Assembly (NCBI GenBank): GCA_039000515.1
Contig: JBCFYV010000001.1
Location: forward strand, 29,099,048-29,163,047
DNA from: Timema cristinae
Lineage: Eukaryota; Arthropoda; Insecta; Phasmatodea; Timematidae
Reading direction: 5' to 3'
Length of the DNA stretch: 64,000 nt
Part shown: positions 1-12,513 of the stretch, in pieces
How the letters are laid out: each line of letters starts with the position of its first letter
How positions within the stretch are numbered: the first letter of the stretch is position 1
Notes under the pieces: model-generated
The model's database searches: none
Seen by the model: only the letters and a program-made list of their open reading frames with translations
Told to the model about the DNA's origin: nothing
Program-made: the position numbers and the translations under genes

Positions 1-3000
1 GGTTAACAAACGGGGGGTATTTTAGTTTAGGAGAACTAAATAAGTACTTTAAGTATTTAAAAAATATATTTTTTGACTAGCTAATCGGGGGAAAAAAATT
101 TTGAGACCAGAGCAGAAGAATCCCCCCAAGTTAAAATTTTTAAAAATTATGTTTATATAAAATATTTTTTTTTATTTTACATCTTGTTATATTTTTTAAA
201 AAAAAGGGCCCAAAAGGTAAGTTCTTTTATTTTTTTGTTTTTTTAACCCCCGCCTTTTTAAAAAAAGTTGTTTTAAAAAAAAAGGGAAAAATTTTTCTTA
301 ACTTAGGGGTGGAAAAAAGGATCCCTGTGTTTTTAAACCAAAAAAAATCCCCAAAAACCCCCTCTTGGGAAATTTTTATTTTTTTCTTTTGTCAGAAGCA
401 GCGAGCATCCCCAAATTTTAAAAACTCATGGCGAAAAACCCGTAAAATTATTCTAGAAAATGTGTCGCCTTTTACTGGGAAAACCATTTTGTATTTTCCC
501 AAATTTGCCGTTTTTCCTTTTTTCAGATTTGAAACCCCTCTGGTTTCCCCCAAAATTTGAGGGATCACTTTTGGGTGAAGGGGAATATTTGAAAGAACCC
601 CTATTACTTTCTAAACCCCCCCGCTTCATAAACCCCCTTTTTTTCCCAAAGAAGTCAAAAAAACCCCTTTGGGGTTCACCCTTACGAAATTCCCCAACCC
701 CCCCCTGATTAAAGCCCTTATAATAGCAAACCACTAAAACATCGAGGGGAAAATATCGCACCTACCCTCAAATTTAGATTTTTTTGGGTTTGTAAAAAAT
801 TAAGGGCACCTTCCGTACCAATGTCCGCGGGAAACGTGTGACGTGTAACCTGAAGGGGTTAAAGTTACACGACGCTTTCCCAATATTAATAAACCACTCA
901 AACCCCCTATCCCCAGGGTCGAATTTTTTTGGGGTCAAATCAGGGTCCCTTTTAAAAGTCGACACGGGCGCTAACGAAAGGGTTCATTAATGCTATTTCG
1001 GGTAGCACCCGGGGGTAGAAACCCCAAATGTAAACGTTCAAAAAAAATAAGTGCCCCCCCGTACATTTTTTTTTGGGGAATGGAAGTAGCATTATTATTG
1101 ACGATTTTTTAAAAACCCTCCCTAAAATTAATCTTTTTTTTTGGAAAAGAAATTTAATGTTGTAAACAAACTATATGCGACGTCATTTTAGGAAGGATTT
1201 TTTTGGGGGATACTAAGGAACCCTTAAAACTTAGGCTTGGGAAAATTTAATTTTTTTTTAAATTCCAGATTAAATGCCATTGGGGTCAAATGTCTAGCCC
1301 CTTTGGGGTTAGTCACTTAGGAAGCAAATAAAGGGATCGCTTTTAAAATCCCTTTGAAAAAAGAAGTATTTGGGTTTCCCAAAAACACCCTTTGGGGGAA
1401 AATGTAAACATACTCCCCTATGATATTGTTCACACAGTTTCCGGTTAGGCCCGGCCCTTTTCCCATTTAAACCCACCCAAAATAAAAATTTTCGCGATTT
1501 GATAGAGGACTTAAAACAAAAGGGGGTTGATTAGGCCATCAAAACCCCCCGTACCTACCCGGGAAATTTATTATTCCGAAAAAGGGACAAGGACACAGGT
1601 TGATTGTAATATAGGAAGGTAAATAAAAAAACCCAAATTTGGGATCCCCCCAAACCCCCTAGTTTGGAGATGCTTTCCCCAACACCCTAGGGGGGGCTAA
1701 AGGTATATCTCATTGACTTGAATGCCATTTTTTTTAAAAAGCCTCTCACAGACGGCCCCCAAAGAATTTCCCGGGCTTTTTGTTCCCCCCTTGGGAAATT
1801 ATCAAATTTTAATCGTTACCGGGGGCGCAAATAGGGTCCCCGGGCATTAAGCCGTGTCGGGATCACATCTTCTCAGATTTAAAAATAAGTTCTTTTTTAA
1901 TTACCTTGATGACATCTGGGTATAAAGAAATTTCTCTTAAATGAACATCTTAAAAACATTTAGACATTGAAACTGACCCGGGTTTCGTCTGGGGGTTTAA
2001 ACTTTTTAACCCCCGACAAGTCACTGGGCCAAGCAACTATCAATTCATTGGTATATTTTTTCCCAAGGGGAAAAATCCCTTGGTCAAACCCCAAAAGGGG
2101 GTAAAACCCCAAATTGTCGATTACCCACAACCAAAAAACAAAAAGGGTGTAAATGTTTTCTTGGCATGTCCTTTACTAAGCACGCTTTTAATCCCGCATT
2201 TCTCTAAAATTTTGCTCCCCCCTTTTAAATTATTTAAAAAAAAAAAAGGGTTGCCCTCATTTGTCTGGGGAAGGAACAATCTCGGGGCCTTCAAAACTCT
2301 CAAAAGAAAACTATAAAGGCCCCGATTTTTTTTGCAAATCCCATTTCACTTGCCCTTCCTTCTTCATTCGACGTTTCCCTTCTGTCGCCCTTGGCGCGGT
2401 TTTGCCCCAGAGAACGGGGGGACGGGGGTTCTTTCCCGTCCTTTGCGAGCAAAATTTTGTCTCAGGCAGAACAAAATATAGTGCTTTCGAGAAAAAATGT
2501 CTGTAAATGTTGTGGGCGTTGAGAAATTCTCTGACTCTAAACGCGCAAATTCGAACTTACACAAAACCCATGGCGTTGCCCATGGTTTGGGGGCGACCCC
2601 CAAAAGCTTTTTAGGAAAGATCGGGAGTGGGTGCAAACCTTTCGAAATACAAATTCAGCACGCATCACCCCCGGGAAAGGGAAAAACCCGGACTGCTGAT
2701 CCCCTACTCGGATGGCGAAGATTAGCCGATTGAGCCCCCAAATTTTTTACAGCCTTTTAAGGGAAAATTTCCCCATTCCATCCCGGAGTCATTCATCTGG
2801 GATTCGAGATCACCCAAGGGGAGGGGCTCTGGTGTTTGAACAAAAATAAAAAAAATGGGGAAAAAGGGGGGTTTTAAATTTCTTTACAAAGGACTTCGGG
2901 GATATCTAGTGGGGGGGGAAAGGAAAAAAGAGGGGTTGTCCCAAACTTGGTACCAAAATGTTTTTTGCGTTATTTCCATCATTCAATTTTTTGGGTGGTC

Positions 3001-6000
3001 ACCTGGGGATACTTAAAACTTTTTCGTAAAAAATTTTTAGGGAGTTCTTTTGGCCAGGGATGTACAGAGAAAGTAAAAATGCAAAATTAAAACAGTGGAA
3101 ATTTTTTTAAAAGGCAAAACCCGGGGCAAACACCCAAAGTTGGGGTTTTTATTCGGCCCCATGTGGGTCGACTTTTTCCGGGGAAAAGGGGGTTTGTCGA
3201 CTATGTTTTGGGCCCCCCCCCGATCCTCCTTAAAAACCTTTTATACTCATTTGTTTGGGTGCCCTTTTTTTTAAATTTTTTATTATTTTACCGTTTTAGG
3301 GGCATGAAAAACAAAGACACTGCTGAAGCGCCTTGCTTTAAACCCTTTTGGGGGGAAATTTGTCCCCCCGAAGTTTAAATTTAGCGATAAAGGGGCCTGT
3401 TTTAGGTCTCCCCTTTCAAAGACTTGGGGCTTTGGATGGGGGAAATTTAAAAAAAATAACCACCAGGGCCCCCACATCCTTTCCCTAACCACGTGGGGCG
3501 TTTTTTAATTTGGAAACCCTTTAAGGGGGGCCAACCATTTTCCACCCCGGTTTATCAAGCTGGGGGGATCGTGATATTGATTCTTTAAAATTTGCATTTT
3601 TAAATTTCCCGTTTCATGAGTCAACCAAAGCCTCTCCGGGTTCGGGGTTCCGGGAAAGAACTCAAACCCCCCTCTGTTAAAAGGTTTTGGGGGGGACCCC
3701 CCTTTCTGGGCGGGGGTGGGGAAATTCCCGCATAAAGAAGGTGGGCCCAAAAAGGCCCCTTTGAAGCTTTAAAAGGGGGCCCCAAAAAAGGTTTCTGATA
3801 GGTATAAAACTTGGACGTGCCCCTGTTTCGGTTGCTATTGGAGACCCGGGCCTCAAAAAAAATTATCCACAAGCCCGCAAATTTACAAAATCTCAGCAAA
3901 ACCTTTCCAAGTGGAAATTCCATGCGAGTGGGGCGCTTTTCCCCACCCCTGAACAGACTGATTTTGATTTGGGGACCCTTCAATCACCAGGCGGGCCCCC
4001 CGATCTCAAATTTAAAACCCGTGGGATCAAAGATCCCCATCCCTGGTTCCCCGGGGGGGGTAAGTGTGTTTCCCCGGGTGTAAAAAAAATTTAAAAATTA
4101 GTTGTAAAAATTTTTTTATCCCGGGAAACCCCCAATTAAAAACAAGGGTAATTTCCAATTTTTTTTAAATTAAGATTGTAAGATGGGAAAAAACCCAGTT
4201 TTTTGCAATGTTTTAAACCCAATTTTAAAAAAATATATCCTTTGCAAAAAATATCAGACTGGGGTTTTAAATTTTCCTTTTTATAGCAAAGTAAAATTAT
4301 AAAAAAAAATTTTTTAAGGGTTTTTAATGAAAAATTTTTTTAAAATTTTGGGGGTTAAAAAATTTGGTTTTAAAATTTTTTTTTTCGATTTTAATGCTTT
4401 ATATTTTTTATTTAGGGGTTTGTTTCGGCTATGGGGGGGGGAAAAAAAATTTTGGTTTTGGGGGGTTGGGGGGCCCCTTTGTTTTATTTGTTCAGTGGGG
4501 TTCCCCCTTTTCCCCCTTCCCCCCCGTCCCCCCCAGCCCCCAAAAAAAAAAAACCCAAAAGCCCTTTGGGGGTTTTTTACAGCAAAAAATTTTGGGGGGG
4601 CGAGGCAGGGTGAAAGGGGGGGGGCCCTTTCCAATTTAAGGAGGCGGGTTTACCCGTGTGAAAAATGAGCAAGGAAGGGCCCCTTGGATGCTTTTTAAAA
4701 AGGGGGGGAACCCCCAAAAACCCAGGGAAGGGGGGCCCCGTGTAAAGGGGGGGGGGATTTTTACCGTGGTTTGCATACTAAAACCGCCCCCCAAAATTTG
4801 TTCGCCGGGGACTCCCCCCTGTTTTAAAAACCGTCGGAGAACCCATTCGAGGGCCAAAAAGGCCCAGCTTTTTTTTACCCTACATCCCTCACACAAAAAA
4901 AAAACTCCCCCCTAAATCCCGGGGAAAAACCCCAAACCCCCTTTTTTTTATCTCAAGATAATTTTGGGGTTTTTAAAAACCGGGGCGATCTGAAAAACTT
5001 TTTGGGCCTTTAATTTCGTGTATCCCCCCCCCCCCTTTTATAAGACCCCAAAATTTAAAAAGGGTTTTTTTCGCAGGCGCCGATTGGGGCCCCTTTTTTC
5101 GCCCATTTGGGCCCCAAAAATAAAAATTATGGGTATTATTCCAACCCCCCTTTTTTCCCCCCTGAAAAAAAATGAATAAAGGGAGTTTTTTTACAAAAAA
5201 ATCATCTTTGGGGGCCAATAACCTTAGGGAAAAAAACCCCAAAAAAAGTAAGTTTTACATAATTTATGCCAACTAAGGGTTTGGGTTTTTTCATCCTTTA
5301 AAAAGGGGGGACTGGGGGGTTTTAAATTATTTTTTCCAGTATTTTGAAAAATTTCCCTCCCAAAAGTGAATTTGGATACTTTTTGTACTTTTTTAAAAAT
5401 TTTTTTTTTGAAATTTTGGAAATTTACTTTCAATTGTTTAAAAAACTTTAAATTTGCAGGGTTTTCCCAAAAAAGCCCTTTGGGGAAAATTTTAAAAAAA
5501 TTTTCTTAGATAAATTTTTCATGTTTTAATGTTATGATTAGAAAAATTTTTTCAATTTTCTTTTAAAATTTTATTTTTTTAATTTTCCAAATTTTTAACC
5601 CCAAAAAATTTTTTGGGGAAAAAATAAAATTAGTTTTTTTTTGATATTTGTCCCCCTTTTTAATGTTATGAAATTTGGGAAAATTTTTGGGGGCAATTTT
5701 CTTTTAATATGTTTTTTTTATCTAATTTCGCAGGGTTTTAAACCCCAAAAAAAGGTTTTTTAAACTAAAGGGGGTTGTTTTAAAATTTGTTGTTATAATT
5801 TTATGAAAAATTTTTTACAAATTTTTCTTTTTTTTTAAGGGGTTTTTTAAAACTAATTTTTGCCAAAAGGGGTTTAAAAAAAATATTTTTTGGGGAAAAA
5901 ATAATCTTAAATTTTAAAAAATTTTTTACTAAATTTTTTTGATTGAAAAATTTTTTTTTAAAAAAAATTTTCCAAAAAATTTTTTTTATTTGAATTCTGT

Positions 6001-6195
6001 GGGTAACAAAAAAATTTGGGGATCAAAAATTTGGGGGGAAAAAAATAAAATACTTTTTAAATATTGTTTTTTTAAAATTTTTTTGATAGTAAACAGGGGT
6101 ATCTATGTTTTGATACCCAAACGAGTAAAAAAAGGCCCCAAACTTAAATTTTTAAAAATTTTGTCATAAAAAATATATAAATTTTTTTTTTTTTT
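1..6195. other. Low-quality, homopolymer-stretched sequence (probable assembly artefact)
   Basis: Base use here differs from the rest of the window. Runs of 4-9 identical bases (G, C, A and T alike) follow one another almost without interruption, most extremely at 4.2-6.2 kb, and single bases inside runs appear replaced by their neighbours. The sequence turns normal abruptly near 6,200. Short stretches (about 1,860-1,980 and 2,340-2,560) look cleaner. Open frames here are by-products of the runs and carry no recognisable domain. I infer an unpolished consensus from noisy reads; no gene or repeat call inside it would be reliable. Confidence 0.8.
40..370 (+). repeat. Distorted direct copy of 6,060-6,390
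   Basis: Anchors recur in the same order at a nearly constant offset of about 6,021-6,025 bases: CATCTTGTTATATT (180 and 6,201), TTAACTT followed by a GGTGG-like segment (299 and 6,322) and AAGGATCCCTGTG (318 and 6,343). Between anchors the upstream copy keeps the base order but converts single bases to match their neighbours. It could be a false duplication or two direct terminal repeats of an element; the noise makes the former more likely. Confidence 0.7.
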
Positions 6196-6390
6196 TTTTT
6201 CATCTTGTTATATTGTTAATTAAATGGCCAAGGCTAAGTATCTTGTTATTTCCTGTTTTGTTTTTTGCGAGGTCCCTGCCTTTATATACAAGTTGTTTAA
6301 ATAATAAAATAGGGAAATTTCTTAACTTGAGTGGTGGTCAATAAGGATCCCTGTGATTTAACTAAATAAATGCCTAAACCATTTAAGCAT
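6060..6390 (+). repeat. Clean counterpart of the distorted copy at 40-370
   Basis: This carries the same anchors as 40-370, but with normal sequence texture from about 6,201 onward. It marks the boundary between the noisy block and the reliable sequence. Nothing in it looks coding. Confidence 0.6.
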
Positions 6391-6827
6391 GGTTATAAGT
6401 ATGTATTTATAGTAAAATTTGTGATTAATTGGCTTCCACTGTACGATCAATAAATTGGATTTTAGTTTTAGGACAAACATTTATGAAAGTACCAACGGTT
6501 ATAATAATAAATTATTTCTCTAAAAAGAAGCATTAATAGGTCGCGTTACAAACTTCAAAAAAATCCCACGTTATAAAAAATTAATTTGTTATTTAAAAAT
6601 ATGTTTCACTTCAAATTGAAAGAAAATGTAATCAACAAGTTTATGTTTAAAACGACTTTCTTTTTTAAGTTTAATAACGTTAAAAAATCCATAAAATATG
6701 AAATAAGCTCATTTTAAAATACTTTTACTGCAAAATGTGTCATTTATATGATCAAATTTAATGATTAGAAATATATAGTTTGTTCATTCTGTTTTATAAT
6801 ATTATGTATATAGGCTATATATAGTAT

Positions 6828-7305
6828 TTATAAAATAACATGTCCTGTCTGACTGGACTGACTGATTCATCATCGCCGAGCGCAAACAATCAAGGCTACA
6901 AGCATGAAATTCGGACTGTATATTCATTTTGTTATTTAGGCACCACTAAGAAAGGATTTTAGAAAATTCCACCCCAAAGTGGTCAAAATAGGGGATGAAA
7001 ATATGTATGATAATATGTATGAAAGTCCGTCATTTTGAAAGTTACATAAACAAAATTTTGTATTTCGGTTATTGACGTAAAACAAATAAATACTGTTTCA
7101 GGAATTTTGGAAAATTTATTTAATAAGGATGAAAAAGGGGTGAAAGTTTGTATCGGACTTGCATTATTTTTGATCTGAGGTCAAGTTATGGTCATCAACG
7201 TAACGTAATATTTTAAATTAATCTGTAAATACATATGTATATTTTCGTATTTGTATATAATCAACTTCAACGCGAGCAAAGCCGCGGGCAACAGCTATCT
7301 AGTAT
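6828..7305 (-). mobile_element. Family R repeat (LINE 3'-end or SINE-like), nearly complete copy
   Basis: On the minus strand it begins with AGATAGCTGTTGCCCGCGG and GCTTTGCTCGCG, runs about 480 bases and ends in a variable GACT/GTCA repeat followed by ACATGTTATTTTATAA. The same order is found at 12,514-12,942 and 21,076-21,562. The G+C-rich head and the short-repeat tail fit a retrotransposed non-coding unit or the 3' end of a non-LTR element. No protein is encoded. Confidence 0.75.
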
Positions 7306-7744
7306 AGTATATAATAAATAAATAGAATAAAATATTTAATGAAGGTTCATGTTATATGGTTGAACATAATTTTATTTTATTTCATTTATCTATTTTTAGG
7401 GATATGAGTGATTGATTTTTTATGCAATTAAAGTATTTACATAGTTTTCCACAAATAAAGTAATTTTAACAGGTTAACAAAATAGCTTACTAAGATAGTT
7501 GAGGATTACATATGTAGCTTTAATGTTACTGTTCCCATAAGAATTACCGTCAGAAAGGCTACGCCCCTAACATAAATACTACGGGGCACCCCATATAATT
7601 TATTGCTCCCTTAGCTAAAAATTGAGAAATCTACTTAAAACCGATAAGAAATGTAAAAAACAAAACAAAAAAAACAAAACGCTTTTGCAGAAATTTAATT
7701 AAAAAAAAAAGCAGCTTGATCTAATGAAAACAAATAAACAACCA
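7306..7744. other. AT-rich stretch without recognised features
   Basis: No ORF, tRNA-like box or repeat match to the rest of the window was seen. A short GC-richer segment near 7,555-7,600 has no identifiable function. Confidence 0.5.
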
Positions 7745-8425
7745 AAAGCATTGATAAAAGAGGAGCATATTTGTCCACTAAAAAACATACCGATCAATTC
7801 ACCATTTCAAAGACAACTTTTAAAAATAGGTATATGAGCTTGTAGTTATGTAAAACTATTAATTTTATATAAATATACGTATTTAAATAAAACTATATTT
7901 ATTTTAAATAGTCATAACTTTTTACAACTATATGTTATCTCAAAAAGAATTACGGAGATTTTATCACAATAGTGGAAATTTCCACTAATGTAATATACCC
8001 TAAAGTCAGTTTTATTAGAAAATGAGTCACCATTTTTTTGTAAATACCAAGCAGTGTCTAGATACGAATTTTAATCAATCACTAAAGCATATTTTAAGTA
8101 ATTCGATTTTTACTCTTTCTTCCTTAAGTAAACTACCCTTAGTTTTAGGGTTGGATATCCAATCCCCCCCAAAAAAACCTTCTTGCGAACCTTATGAAAA
8201 CCCTCTATTCCAAGTTGTAGCCCAATCGGTAAAATGGTTTCTGTTCTAGGTCAAGATATTGACATACAGACAAATAGACCGACGGAATTTCAATAACAAC
8301 TTTTTTTTTAGAGTTTAAGGGGTCATGAAATATTGACGTCCACCAAATCTAAATATAATTTTTTTTCAATCACAATACTGTCTCTCCCCAGGGGTCACGG
8401 AAAAGTAACAACTATGAAGGTTTCA
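7745..8425 (+). mobile_element. Family H dispersed repeat (LINE 3'-like)
   Basis: Shared landmarks with the copies at 19.7, 20.3, 24.9, 45.8 and 58.9 kb: a segment TTAGTTTTAGGGTTGGATAT, then a CTTATGAAAACC-like block, then AATCGGTAAAATGGTTTC, then a tract with ACAGACA repeats, and finally GGGGTCATGAAA. Length and order are kept but similarity is only moderate, so this is an old family. The non-coding layout resembles a LINE 3' UTR; the parent element is not identified. Confidence 0.65.
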
Positions 8426-8585
8426 ATCTTCATTGTTTCAGTAAAGAGCACACTAATCAAGAAATAAACACATGATACACAACTAAAGTGTTTTCATGAC
8501 TAATAATGGTAAAACAAATTTTGTTTAAATGTTTTATGTCAGAATTAACCGCCAATGATTTGGCACTTAGCTTAGCTTCTCGCAA

Positions 8586-8815
8586 CGTTACCCATTTATA
8601 ACCGCATTGTTGCCAGCTTGCGTTGATTGTAGATAAGACGAGTGCATGTATATGCACATATTAGCTGATAGCCCTCCCGCGCCTGCGCAGTTGTGCAAAC
8701 CTTGCAGCAATACCAACATTGTCTGAAACGGTTCTCTAGAGATTCGCCACGTTTTAATGTTGTCGGTAGTAATAAAGTTTAAAGTGCCTTTCATGGAATT
8801 ACCGCAGTTTGGTTG
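8586..8815. promoter_or_regulatory. CpG-richer island with NRF1-like motif
   Basis: In an AT-rich setting this segment is locally GC-richer and has CGCGCCTGCGCAG at 8,678-8,690. Its reverse complement differs by one base from the NRF1 consensus (YGCGCAYGCGCR). A 68-codon frame on the minus strand crosses it but resembles nothing known. A small promoter is possible but no exon was recognised beside it. Confidence 0.25.
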
Positions 8816-9041
8816 TATCTCAACGAAAGGGAAAATATCGAAAAAAATAATAAAATAAAATAGTTTTCCCTTTTTTTTAATTAGATTTTCATGAAATACA
8901 TTTTACATTAGTTTTCACAGAAACATTACAAAAGTATTTAATTACATTAATTTTTTTATTTGTGGTATTTATCGTGACGTTTTTAAACCGACTGATTAAG
9001 AGCATTTTAGAAAACATTCTAAATTATTAATTGAAGTAAGC

Positions 9042-9294
9042 CCCGCTTTTGTCACTGCATGATCTAACGTGCTACTCTCGCAGTAGTCTAGACTTCCGAT
9101 GACGGGGAGAATGAGATTATAATCTTAATCGGGTGTACTGAAGGTGGTTTTTCAAAATGGATTTACACTCTCCCGCCATGCAAATGCGGGTACACTTACT
9201 ATAAATATAACCTTCTTAGTCTATAAAACAATGATTATAATTACTACGACATAAGCATATACCCTGAGTGGGTAGTAAGACGCGGTGCTAAAAC
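9042..9294 (+). mobile_element. SINE family B (B1 head), full length
   Basis: tRNA-like head with an A-box region GATCTAACGTGCTACTCTCG and a degenerate B box near 9,130-9,140. Then a body with CCATGCAAATGCGGGTACAC, and the shared tail GGGTAGTAAGACGCGGTGCT followed by an A-rich end. It is one of the better-preserved B copies and a reference for the others. Confidence 0.85.
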
Positions 9295-9739
9295 AAAATT
9301 GAAGCAAGGAGCGTTATTAATACTAGTAATGAATTAGAATTATATATTAAATGTGGAGTTTAATGTCAATTTACATTTGAATGAAGATTAACAGAGTGAG
9401 ATGTTACATTACATAGATAATACAATGAAGCACAGTAAATAGGTATACCTGAAAAATTTAAACAATAAAATAACATTAAACACATCATAAACTGATGAGT
9501 TATAAAATGTATAATTGAACATTAGACAAAATTTAGTTTTATAAAGCTAATTTGAACTATCAGACTGAGTGATTAATAATGAAGTTAATATGATCTTATT
9601 GACATTTTTAAATAATGCGATGAACTAATAAAATGTTTAATTTATTAAAAGATATTTTAAAGTAAAGGATATTTATAAATTACAAAAATAATAAAATGAG
9701 GATTACATAAAGTTGTCTAGAAATGTTCTATAAAATTTA

Positions 9740-9992
9740 GGGGTAAGGTGTCAGACTTCATGCTGGCGGCCGGGGTTCAATCCTCGGTCCCGGCATAGAT
9801 TTATCTGATTACCAAACCCTTCCTTCACCTCTGACAAGACATCTTGTGAATGTGGGGAATTCCAGGCCTCCACCGTGGTTCGGATTCCACGTTAAACTGT
9901 AGGTCCTTCATTTCATCTCACAATCACCCTACCATTACACATTAGCGTAAGAGCGTATAACCCGAACGGGTAGTAAGACGCGGTGCTAATAA
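9740..9992 (+). mobile_element. SINE family A, 5'-truncated, with target duplication
   Basis: It starts inside the tRNA-like head (GGGGTAAGGTGTCAGACTTC), has the B-box-like GGGGTTCAATCCTCGG and the family body, and ends with GGGTAGTAAGACGCGGTGCT and TAATAA. An exact 11-base duplication TATAAAATTTA flanks it (9,729-9,739 and 9,993-10,003). This shows that the truncation happened during insertion by target-primed reverse transcription. Confidence 0.93.
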
Positions 9993-10189
9993 TATAAAAT
10001 TTACGGTTATAATTTTTTTTACTCACTCACTAACTTACTAATTACCTAACTAGCTAATGTCATGACTATATAAATATCATCACTATAATAATATTATAAG
10101 GAGTTTTTCACGTAAATTAAACAATTTCCCCAGACCCAAAGCCTTATAAAAATGACAATTAACATCCCAAAGTTATATTTAAAAAAATC

Positions 10190-10445
10190 AATATGGAAAG
10201 GTTCCATTTGTTGCTACGAAGAGTACATCTGCTGTGTACACCCCAGACTAATTTACAGCTATTACTGGGATAAAATTGACCAATCAGGGACCTTTGCTCC
10301 TGGTAGAATTATCGGGTAACGGTTTTTTGCCACCAGGTTTTTGGTCACTTGAGTGGTCAGTCTATTTTCTAACGAGCTTGGCGTCGAGCCATGGTGGAGT
10401 TCAAATAGCAACTAACCATAAAATGGCTCAGTGAGTTCTAAAGGA
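10190..10445. repeat. Unclassified possible SINE remnant
   Basis: A moderately GC-rich segment with a B-box-like GGAGTTCAAATAG near 10,393 lies between better-defined SINEs. No second copy was found in the window, so assignment as a SINE rests only on texture. Confidence 0.25.
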
Positions 10446-10703
10446 TAATTGTATAGTGCGTCTATTATGAAAAGAGATATCAGATTATAGAGATTTATGG
10501 AATTAGGATTTTTCTCAACTTTTCATTCATGTGAGACCTTTTAAGTTAAAAATTCAGAAAATACATTTCAAAGATCAATATCTGAGTCACCAGATATCTT
10601 AAAAATGATTTTATATATTTATATGTCAAGTCGTTTGATCTGCAACTATCACGTTTGATAGTGTATCTATTACGGTAAAATAATAAAATTGTACCTTTTT
10701 TTT

Positions 10704-10931
10704 ATCCCCGCTTCTTACTACCTATTTGAGGCTATATGCAAATGTACTAATTACGTTAATGTTGTATGAATGAGGAAGGTTGAAATAAAGGCAGTATACC
10801 CACACTTGCGTGCAGGAAGAATGAAGAACCATTGAATAAAAAACACCTTCAATAAACCCGAATGAGATTTGAACCCCAATCTCCTTGTTATCGGCAGTCT
10901 AATCTATTGCGTGAGTGACGCCTTAAAACAT
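10704..10931 (-). mobile_element. SINE family B, minus strand
   Basis: Read on the minus strand it has a diverged head, GGGGTTCAAATCTCATTCGG as B box, a body with GCAAGTGTGGGTATAC, and a decayed tail where CCCGAACGGG has become CTCAAATAGG. Near full length but old. Confidence 0.75.
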
Positions 10932-10944
10932 TTTGATACACATT

Positions 10945-11045
10945 ATTACTCTAAGGCATTAGACTCCCATCGCACATGGTTATCGTTGACAGAAATGTCA
11001 GGATTTGAATCCCAGTTGTGTTAATCTTTCACACACAATTTATTA
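10945..11045 (+). mobile_element. SINE family B head fragment (tRNA-Leu-like)
   Basis: Contains CTCTAAGGCATTAGACTCCC and, about 60 bases later, GGATTTGAATCCCAGTTG, matching the A-box and B-box spacing of B2-type heads. The body is not clearly recognisable downstream. Confidence 0.45.
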
Positions 11046-11684
11046 CTGTGTTTTTTTTACATCCACTAATGCTGGTGAATTTCCTCTAAAAACTGCCACC
11101 ATATTTTAAGAACGAAATTATTTGAACCTAGGCTAAACGATGTATGTACAGTGCAATACATGCATATTTAGTTTGTTAATCTGATTATAGGTTTGACTAT
11201 GGTGGCCATTCAAAAGTATTTTTGTTTGATAGTAATTTGATATCGTTTAACTAATTTGATTTTAAGATTCTAAGCATTACATTTTGACCTCTATTGCGAG
11301 ACTGGCGCTTTGAGCTGCGTGAATAAAAATTATTCTTTAAAAATGTAATGTACTATTTAACATAATATTAATGGGATTTCTGTCACTTGATTACCTAGAA
11401 ATAATATCTAATTCAAATTCAAGGAGAAAATATTAAATATATTTCAAATACAAACCCAAAGATAAATTTTAATACTGTGGTAACGATAAGAACTACACAT
11501 AATTCATAACATGATGTAACTGGGAGTTTTTGAATGGAGGGCACTACCTTCACAGAACTACTTTACTTTACATCCATTACTATTTACAGCCAGTGGCCTG
11601 GAGCTATTTTTTTTATTCAAGCCATGTATTTTCCCCTACGGTTTACTAAGCTTGTTGTAGCTTCATATGTTTTGTAATCTAACT

Positions 11685-11905
11685 TAAGACTACGACCGAC
11701 ACAACATCCAGTCCCAGGCCAATAATTCTTCACTATGAAAGGTAAACCCACATTTCACCAATGATATATTTTTCAGCCATACAGAAATTGACCCAAGCTT
11801 ACTAAAGAGCACGCTATCAAATGAATTAAATTGTGGAGTGGTTTTTGTCGTTACTCTCTGGCATACAAGTTTGAATCAAGGTCGTGCCATTCTGTTAATC
11901 TATCT
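11685..11905 (-). mobile_element. SINE family G, minus strand
   Basis: Plus-strand order CGACACAACATCCAGTCCC, then a CCAATAATTCTTCAC segment, then AACCCACATTTCACCAATGA and a diverged tRNA-like box. The same order recurs at 26,025-26,262, in reverse at 30,590-30,790, and in two halves around 41.4-42.0 kb. Confidence 0.6.
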
Positions 11906-12168
11906 TTAGAAGGTGTAAAATAGTTGATTTAATTCCGTTCAGCTGTGTCAACAATAGGTCTAGCTGATCGGGAACGTGCAATAAATCATTTTGTACGGTA
12001 CAAATTGTCACGCGTTTACTACAATCTCAAGGCATACATCAACCCCTAGCCTGCCCAAACGAAGCTTTGGGGGAGTAGGGGGATGTAGTATAGTAGAATC
12101 GACATAAAAAAAACTTTTATAGCACACCCCAGACTAAATGTAACTTTGACAACATGAAATAAAATTTC

Positions 12169-12203
<35 letters not shown>

Positions 12204-12206
12204 ACT
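12169..12206. repeat. (AT)n microsatellite
   Basis: An almost pure AT run immediately upstream of a family R copy. Confidence 0.9.
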
Positions 12207-12413
12207 AATAGCTGTTAAACCCGGCTAAACCGCGTGGAAGTTGAAATTTTATAAAAAATTCTAAAATATGTAATTTACGATAATTTAAATTATTACGTTA
12301 CGTTATGACCATAACTTTTACCTCGGTAAAAATAATCAAGTCCGATACAAACTTTCACCCCTTTTTACCCAAAAATAAAAATTTTTAAAAATTCCCCAAA
12401 CAAAATTTTTGTT
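12207..12413 (+). mobile_element. Family R copy, last part distorted, running into the gap
   Basis: It begins AATAGCTGTTAAACCCGGC and follows family R to about 12,355, then turns into homopolymer-stretched sequence that still tracks the family up to the first N. The part just before the gap corresponds to 12,617-12,680 on the other side. Confidence 0.7.
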
Positions 12414-12513
12414 NNNNNNNNNNNNNNNNNNNNNNNNNNNNNNNNNNNNNNNNNNNNNNNNNNNNNNNNNNNNNNNNNNNNNNNNNNNNNNNNNNNNNNN
12501 NNNNNNNNNNNNN
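12414..12513. other. Assembly gap, exactly 100 N
   Basis: One hundred consecutive N, a customary placeholder length for a gap of unknown size. The flanks overlap in content, because family R positions present to the left are present again to the right. Confidence 0.97.

Noticed and set aside
309..5433. Many open frames of 60-120 codons in the first 5.4 kb
   Set aside because: They lie in homopolymer-stretched sequence with Phe/Lys/Pro/Gly runs, so their reading frames are not trustworthy.
1..6400. LTR retrotransposon with direct terminal repeats 6 kb apart
   Set aside because: The repeats differ by a noise pattern, not by normal divergence, and no gag or pol motif was recognisable between them.
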